Shown piece after piece: positions 58,056 to 64,000 of a stretch of 64,000 nucleotides of DNA. Both the position numbers and the translations under genes were made by a program. Below the pieces are notes generated by a model. It did no database searches and was not told the origin of the DNA. It saw nothing but the letters and a program-made list of their open reading frames with translations. Position 1 is the stretch's first letter, and each line of letters starts with the position of its first letter. The DNA comes from Rhyacophila brunnea (taxonomy: Eukaryota > Arthropoda > Insecta > Trichoptera > Rhyacophilidae): the NCBI GenBank assembly GCA_022495005.1, contig JAGYXB010001414.1:1-64000 (forward strand). The letters run 5' to 3'.

Positions 58056-61000
58056 ATGGTCGACATATGTCGTATATGTTTAGATAACGGGGCGTGTGTT
58101 CCATTGTTTCAGTCACCCGTCGAGGATAAGACACTGCAAATGTACAACAAATTTATATCATGTACTTCGCTTCAGGTAGTTTCACATGTACAGTTATGAG
58201 TTTATAATGACCACACATACAATAATTCGGCATGTACTAGTCGAATACTTGTAAAATTCAATTCACGCAATATATTTTCACCACGTGCTTACTGGCATCC
58301 ATTTATTTTCTCAGGTTACTTATGATGATTCAATGCCGAAGGTATTATGTACAGCATGTGCTGAGAGAATGGACGATGCTTACAGATTGAAGGAACAAGC
58401 TCGAAGGAGTGATGCAGAACTACGAAACCGTCTAGGCCTCATCAAAATCGGTAAAATTCATCCGATTAGAATCTCCGGTAAATGTGCCGCAGATGCCCAC
58501 ATGAGTTTTTATTTCGATTATGAGGAATACAGCGGAAAACACATTTCGAAAATACCCGATATACTGGATTATTTGTTAGGTTAACCTAACCCAAACTAAC
58601 AAATAATCCAGTATATCGGGTATTTTCAAAATGTGTTTTCCGCTGTATTCCTCATAACCGAACAGTACCCTTTTTTTAGACCTAACCTAAGATTACCTAG
58701 CCCAACCTAATAATATAATCTTAGTGTATGTAAAATGTATGAAAATTTCAAATTTTGGTAAATGTGCCGCAGAGGTGGCCATGAGATTTTACAACATTCT
58801 TTTTAGACTAAACCGAACCTAACCTAATCTAACCTACCCCAACCTAATATTACCTCATATAATCTTAGTTTGTGATAATGGTGCATCAAAATGTATGAAA
58901 ATTTCAAATTTTCAGTTAACGATTATTAGATCGAAAATCCGATGCGCCAACAGAAAAAGGTATTTATTATAATTGTCTACATGAAATAAACTGTTTTCGT
59001 AAAAAAAAATATAAAAGCTCATGGCCACCTCTGCGGCACAATTACCCAAATTTTAAATTTTCATTAGATCGAAAAGCAACTGCGCTGACAGAAAAAGGTA
59101 TTTAATATATTTGTCTACGTGGAATAAACTGTTTTCGTAAAAAAAAATATTGCAAAAGCTCATGCGGGCATCTGCGGCATAATTACCGACAATTATATTA
59201 AATACTTTTTTCTGTCGGCTCAGAAGCTTTTCGATGTATCATTATCACACACTAAGATTATGTTAGGTTATATTAGGTTGGTTAGGTTGGGTTTGTTCTA
59301 AAAAGAAAGTTATAAAACCTCATGCGGACATCTAGTCATTAGAAGTAGGACACCTAACGGCGCAGACACACAGGATTATAGTTGGCGTGCGTCGACTCAG
59401 GTCTTACTCGATTTCTGGCATCCGATTAGAATCTCCAAATAGCATGTATTCAGAATCAAATAAGACTTGTGTCGACACACGCCAACTGCAGTGCCGTGTG
59501 TCTGCGCCCTAACAGTGATTAATTTTACATTAGATTTTGAGGGTGAAATAAAATTACTAGTATTTATACATATTTTTACATACTCCTTACCATGTATAAT
59601 ATTATAAAGACATAAGTATTTATATAATTGGTAAAAATATACCTTTGAAAACAGCCCGTAATTCATGATTTTTAAATGTAAAACTTAAAATAGACATATA
59701 CTACATTAATTTATTTAATGTAATACAATTAAAAATTATTATTATACAATCGTTTTTCATAGAAAATGGAGGTTGGCATTAGCCTGGTTTCACTCCGTCA
59801 TTCATTTTGGCTGACCATGAGACGTCACTGTCCCGGCATGGGCTCGCACACGGAAGAAAGTTGCATTGATTTATGATTATATCCCAGTCGAGACGATTTT
59901 CAATATTTTATTTCACAATAAACTTGTTAACACTACACATACGAGTACCGCACATAATCACACAGCTTTGTAAGTGATTATCGTGTCACATTTGTTTTTT
60001 ATTATTTTCTGCAGTAGTTTTGACGCATGCTGGTCGATGTTCTGACGTGAAATAGGCTATTTCTTTGTCTATAAAATTACCAAATACCTGAGGGTACACA
60101 TCACTGGAGATGGCATTTTGCAGAGAGAGCCCGCTATCCGAATGGGAGTGGCTGGAGCAACATTCAACTCAATGCGGAGTGTCTGGGACTCACGATTGAA
60201 CTCTGAGCTTCGAGAACAGATGTTTTTGACGGTTACTGGGTGTGCGGATGACTTTAGTAATAACGATGAGATAAGAGAACGCATCAAGTAGCCTCTCATC
60301 ACAGTGAGAGTGAAGTGGCGACGTTTCACCTGGCTCGGCCACGTGCTGTGGATGCCAAAAGAGAACTTCAATCTGGCTTGCCTGTTCTTCAAGCCAACTG
60401 GATTCTGGCGTCCTGGAAGGCTACTAAATATTATGTATCGAGTCTATACGGCAAAGCTTCGGGATGCTGGTTTGATCTCGAACGATGCAAAAAAACTGGC
60501 GAGCGACAGGGATTCTTGGAGGCGCCTCGTGGTGTCCATATGCTCCAACTAATGGACGGATATGGCTGAAGAAGAAGATAAAATTTAAACATTATTTTTT
60601 GTTTAAAACTATTTATTTGTTTAATTAAATAGACATAATTAAAAGTAATTTGTAAGTTTTTTAACATACACATTCGGAAAATCTACTTTATTATACAATG
60701 AAATTTAGGCTTCAACTAATACTACGTCAGACAAATTAATCCGTTAGATTGAGATTTTACTGTAATTGCTTTTTTAAAACAAGAAGTTTTGTGAAGAAAA
60801 ATCATCTAAAAATAAATTCTTGGATTCAAAAATTAAATACAATAGAACGTCGGTTATCCGGATTACTTTTTGATCATCTGTTTCGTATCATTACAAGAAA
60901 AAAAAAACAATTTTAAATGTTATAATATAATTAGTAAGGTATTTTAATAATTTCTATTCAAAAGATTTAGTCTGTAAGTGTTTTATTATTTTTTTGATTG

Positions 61001-63434
61001 TTAAACTATCTTCATCCCCAATTAGTGTGTATACTCAAGGTTCTACTTTATAATAAACATAAAAATGTTATTAGCAACCCTCATAATATGAAAAATGTCA
61101 TTTTACTTATTTCTGGTTTTTCTTACAGAATACCCCAGTGAAAGTGGTTGGGATCAAGAAAACAAACCAAATACAATAGAAGTGGAAATTAAAAAAAATG
61201 ATGATGATGGTGATGATGACCCATATGACTCTCACTATCAAGGTTTGTGGATATTAAATAGTTTTAACAATCCATGATATTTACAGTGCGACTTCTATAT
61301 CGTGGCCAAGTTGTCATTATGTGTGTATGGTAAAACCGTGTTAGTTCGAAATTGAAGAAACTTAATAAATATAGAATGCCTATGCAAGTGGTTTTCAAAC
61401 TTATTTATCTCACAATACCCTTTGTGTCTAAATATGTTTTTGTGGCATCCTAAACTTATTGATTCCACGGAATTAACTCTAGAAAGTTGTATTATTCAAA
61501 TTCCTTTCTTAATTTTCAGCCGTCACGAAATGCATGACAATTATTCTAGTCTCAGCTACTCTCATTTCTCCCTGATCTTGAATACGTGTAAACGTCTGTA
61601 TATTATCTTTCTGAAAGTATTTTTAAAACTAGTTGCTAAGGTGCTGTTCAAAAACAATTCTATATCGTGAGAGGGAGCATTGGAGGTCACAAACAGGTGC
61701 AACTATGGGATTTACCATTGTAATCATGCATCAATGTGCTATATTCAGATTGTTTGAAACTATTATTAAACAGTGGTTTGTGGAGCCTTTGGGCATTGTT
61801 TGAATACCACTGGCCTATGGTAAAAAATGGAAATTTCGATTTTTTTTTGTTTCTCTTTCCGAGAAAAGTTCTTTAAAAATAAAATCAATGGTATCATGTC
61901 CTAACAATCCAACATTATGTGTAGTTACCAATTACAAATGTAGGTATTAGCCAACTTGCTGGAGCTGGAATTGTGTTTCATTTTTTTTTCATTAAGTATC
62001 GTTATTTTGTTTCCTTTTTATTTCCTTCCTAAACATGCTAAAAAAATGGTGAAAAAATATTCAGTATTGAGTCATCAATCACGTAATTTTGAAATTTCGT
62101 TCCAACCACAACTGCCGTCAGTACCTGAAAAATGAAACTGACCTACCCTACAAATAGGTATATAATATGTGGATACGTAAATCTGCATGCGGAAATTAGA
62201 GGCAAAATCTCATCAACTTCACAGGAGAGGCAAATCTGTGATTTTTCTCACTGTAAACATCTGGTATTTGTTAGTGAGAAGAATTAAAGTTTTGAATTCA
62301 TTCTAGTTTTAAAATATATTTTTAGTTTTTAGTTGTTTTAATGCCCTAATAGGACACTTTAATATTTTTCTTAGGTATTATGATTCACTAATGAAATTAA
62401 ATAAAACACAATATCGTCGCTGTGCCTTCAAAATCAGCTATGTGTATTTTTCAAAACTTTCCAGGAGAGACTAAAAACAATGCAAATTACAATTAATACC
62501 TGTCGCCTACAACATCGAAATATTTTTTAAAGCAATTTCAGAATACCTTTTATCATGATCATTATATTTTTTTCTTGGTGTAGAAGGAATTATTATAAAT
62601 TTTTTGGTGTAAAAACCTATTTCGTGAAATTTATGCACATAGCCGATTTTGAAGGCGCAACGACAATATGTAGTAATATATTATGTATTACTGATTCCAC
62701 ACAATTTAATATGTAAATTTCTATATCTACCATGGCTTTGATCAGGCAGGGTTTAATTGAATTTTAAAAACTATCTACACATTGTAATCTTAGTTCAATG
62801 AAAACAATTAAGTTAATTTATGTGAGATCTTAACAGCCGACCTCCACCCTTCGCCACTATTATTAGAAACAGGTAAACCAACTAATCTATCAATTTTTTA
62901 ATATACACATTTTATAAACCCACTTTATTTTATAACAGACCTATTCACATAAATTGGTTAATTAATTTTCACTTCGAGATTTTATTGTAATAGTTTAAAT
63001 AAAAAATACGTATTATTTAGACTTTATTTTTTATTGTTAGTTGGCCAATTTTAATGGAATAAATAATTTTTTTTTCTAGATCTGGAAAATTATATGGATG
63101 TAAAATTTTCCATCAATTCCGAAGTGGACATTCAATTCGAACCGCAGGCGAAGCAGGAGATTGAGAAGAAACTCCAGTGTAAAAAGTCCACAATGGTAAA
63201 AAAAAAGAAAGGTGTGATTATAAAAAAGGAATCCGAAGACAATGGATATAAAGACAGCGAGTACATTGTCAATATTCCAATATCGGAATCAAACCTTAAG
63301 GTGGTCCCGATACTGCGTAATCCAAGAAAGAAACGGAAGATGGAAGCAAAGTACAAATGTGATGTTTGCCTCAAAGTTTTCTCCTATTCTCGTTCATACG
63401 GAAAGCATATCAAAGAAGAACATCCAGGATACAT
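58056..63434 (+). CDS. ZAD domain C2H2 zinc-finger protein, paralogue (3' exons outside window)
   Basis: Four exons are visible: 58056-58175, 58315-58450, 61129-61242 and 63080-63434, giving 241 complete codons and two bases of the next. Lengths of exons 1-3 (120, 136 and 114) and all phases equal those of the gene at 46863. The ZAD domain has CRIC and CTAC pairs in the same places. Exon 3 encodes an acidic stretch (KKNDDDGDDDPYDSHY). Exon 4 encodes a lysine-rich linker and the first finger, YKCDVCLKVFSYSRSYGKH. By analogy, a phase-2 donor at 63434 is followed by exons for about five more fingers beyond the window. The role is probably like that of the neighbour, as a nuclear DNA-binding regulator. 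The tandem position indicates local duplication. Confidence 0.88.
58516..58669. mobile_element. Fold-back element family E, copy 2
   Basis: The left arm GATTATGAGGAATACAGCGG and right arm CCGCTGTATTCCTCATAACC are inverted. The match runs through AAAACACATTT and CCCGATATACTGGATTATTT. The centre is GTTAGGTTAACCTAACCC. It lies in intron 2 of the second ZAD gene, the same intron as copy 1 in the first ZAD gene. Confidence 0.8.
58757..59046. mobile_element. MITE family C with CCTAA-rich interior, perfect 8-bp duplication
   Basis: GGTAAATGTGCCGCAGAGG, then TGGCCATGAG, is inverted at the right as CTCATGGCCACCTCTGCGGC, then ACAATTACC. CAAATTTT flanks both sides (58749-58756 and 59047-59054). Inside the left end is a run of CCTAACCTAATCTAACCTA, a telomere-like stretch. 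No coding frame is present. It lies in intron 2 of the second ZAD gene. Confidence 0.85.
59050..59335. repeat. Further MITE C fragments, direct and inverted
   Basis: 59050-59192 is a direct near-copy of 58895-59046 (GACAGAAAAAGGTATTTA; AAACTGTTTTCGTAAAAAAA; CTCATGCGGGCATCTGCGGC). 59193-59335 is inverted relative to it (TTTTTTCTGTCGGCTC; GTTAGGTTATATTAGGTTGG; CTCATGCGGACATCT). They are pieces of MITE C arranged head to tail and tail to tail. Another left end (GGTAAATGTGCCGCAGATGC) lies at 58478. Confidence 0.65.
59358..59509. mobile_element. Harbinger-like MITE (152 bp)
   Basis: The ends CGGCGCAGACACAC and GTGTGTCTGCGCCC are inverted, with AGTTGGCGTGCGTCGAC against GTCGACACACGCCAACT further in. 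TAA flanks both sides. The centre contains CATCCGATTAGAATCTCC, which is also found just after the exon 2 donor of the same gene at 58459-58476. Confidence 0.75.
60082..60552 (+). pseudogene. LINE ORF C-terminal fragment with internal deletion
   Basis: The + strand encodes KYLRVHITGDG, LNSELREQMFLTV, then jumps to a later region with a stop. After it comes VKWRRFTWLGHVLWMPKENF, followed by PGRLLNIMYRV and ASDRDSWRRLVVSICSN. The order of WLGHV, GRP-like and DRxxWR is the typical C-terminal end of an animal LINE polyprotein. It is a dead 5'-truncated copy in intron 2 of the second ZAD gene, in the sense orientation. Confidence 0.8.
61386..61812. mobile_element. hAT-like MITE (427 bp)
   Basis: The left end AAGTGGTTTTCAAACTTATT and the right end GTTTGAATACCACTG are inverted; the first base appears mutated from C. 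Flanking octamers GCCTATGC and GCCTATGG agree at seven of eight positions. It lies in intron 3 of the second ZAD gene. Confidence 0.75.
62731..62858. repeat. hAT-like family B, partial copy
   Basis: CAGGCAGGGTTTAATTGAAT, then CTTAGTTCAATGAAAACAA and CCTCCACCCTTCGCCACT, match the right arm of the element at 3458. It lies in intron 3 of the second ZAD gene. Confidence 0.65.
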
Positions 63435-63580
63435 GTATGCCAGTTTTTACTTATTATTCATAGGATGTCGAGTTATGTTCAATCAAAGTAACGTCAAAAT
63501 GACATGCATAGATCAAAATAGCATGACAGTTGGAAAAGTAGTGAGTTATGTTGTGATAACATTATGACGCTTGTCGCATA

Positions 63581-64000
63581 CTATCACATGCTGTCACAGT
63601 AAGCTGCCGCTGTGGGAAAAAAGTGTGTAATGTTGTTTTTCTTGGTGTTTAAAATGATATCAGTCTGATGCTTCATCCCGTAGCACATTTTGAATCTTTA
63701 AACGAACATTTTCAGTTAGCAAAATCTGCCGAAATCACTAGAACAACAATGAGATCACCCCTAGCGTACTGCACTGCATCGACACCCACATGACTCAATG
63801 AACATTTTTTATCATTTTCTACATGCCTACACATTTTCGACTCGTCAAAATCGCATGTTTTTTGCAGTTGGCACTATGTATTTTCTATAAGAATGTTGTC
63901 TATTATCTATGGTCTGCAGGTTGGGTTCTGTTCAAAATATTATCTATGGATGCAATATCGAAAGTAATTTTAACGTACGCACACGTAGAAACTGATAAAA
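63581..64000. repeat. Dispersed 400-bp repeat, copy 2 (inverted, at window edge)
   Basis: The segment is the reverse complement of 28401-28800. It starts near ATCACATGCTGTCACAGTAAGC and reaches ACACGTAGAAACTG close to the end of the window. It lies in what should be intron 4 of the second ZAD gene. Confidence 0.75.

Overview
The window is AT-rich nuclear DNA from an arthropod, most likely an insect. Three things support this: intron-rich genes with GT-AG splicing, two genes with the arthropod-typical ZAD zinc-finger domain, and an R1-clade LINE sitting in (CCTAA)n, the insect telomere repeat. The order is not fixed by the sequence; Lepidoptera or Hemiptera both look plausible. All exon calls were made by eye from splice sites, reading-frame phase and protein pattern.

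Layout. The left edge (3-542) holds the 3' end of a DUF7869-type ORF. Rae1, the nuclear mRNA export WD40 protein, occupies 4357-14167 (+) in nine coding exons giving 360 residues. Two convergent C2H2 zinc-finger genes follow, at 19139-24995 (+) and 29320-34151 (-). They share exon structure and a twelve-finger plan, so they look like an inverted duplication; the minus copy has several damaged fingers. A gene-free stretch (34152-41359) contains a possible 4.15-kb element with inverted ends. At 41518-46061 (-) lies a nearly full-length TRAS-like non-LTR retrotransposon, inserted in exact register in a CCTAA array; its pol has three nonsense codons. The right part carries two tandem paralogues encoding a ZAD domain plus C2H2 fingers: 46863-54459 (complete, 420 residues) and 58056-63434 (cut by the window end).

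The rest is mainly transposon debris. There are many hAT-type elements with 8-bp target duplications, several of them perfect. There are also three Harbinger-like elements with 3-bp TTA or TAA duplications, a Tc1/mariner-like MITE, a Tigger fragment with its TA duplication, a pogo-like element with a PHD finger, long fold-back hairpins, tRNA-like SINE heads and two LINE 3' fragments. Some are nested.

The host genes do not form a pathway. Rae1 is housekeeping; the four zinc-finger genes are probable DNA-binding regulators from lineage-specific expansions. I found no clear new biological system. The strongest leads are the TRAS-like insertion into a telomere-like array that seems to belong to a MITE, the finger decay in the minus zinc-finger paralogue, and the matching transposon settings of the two ZAD paralogues.
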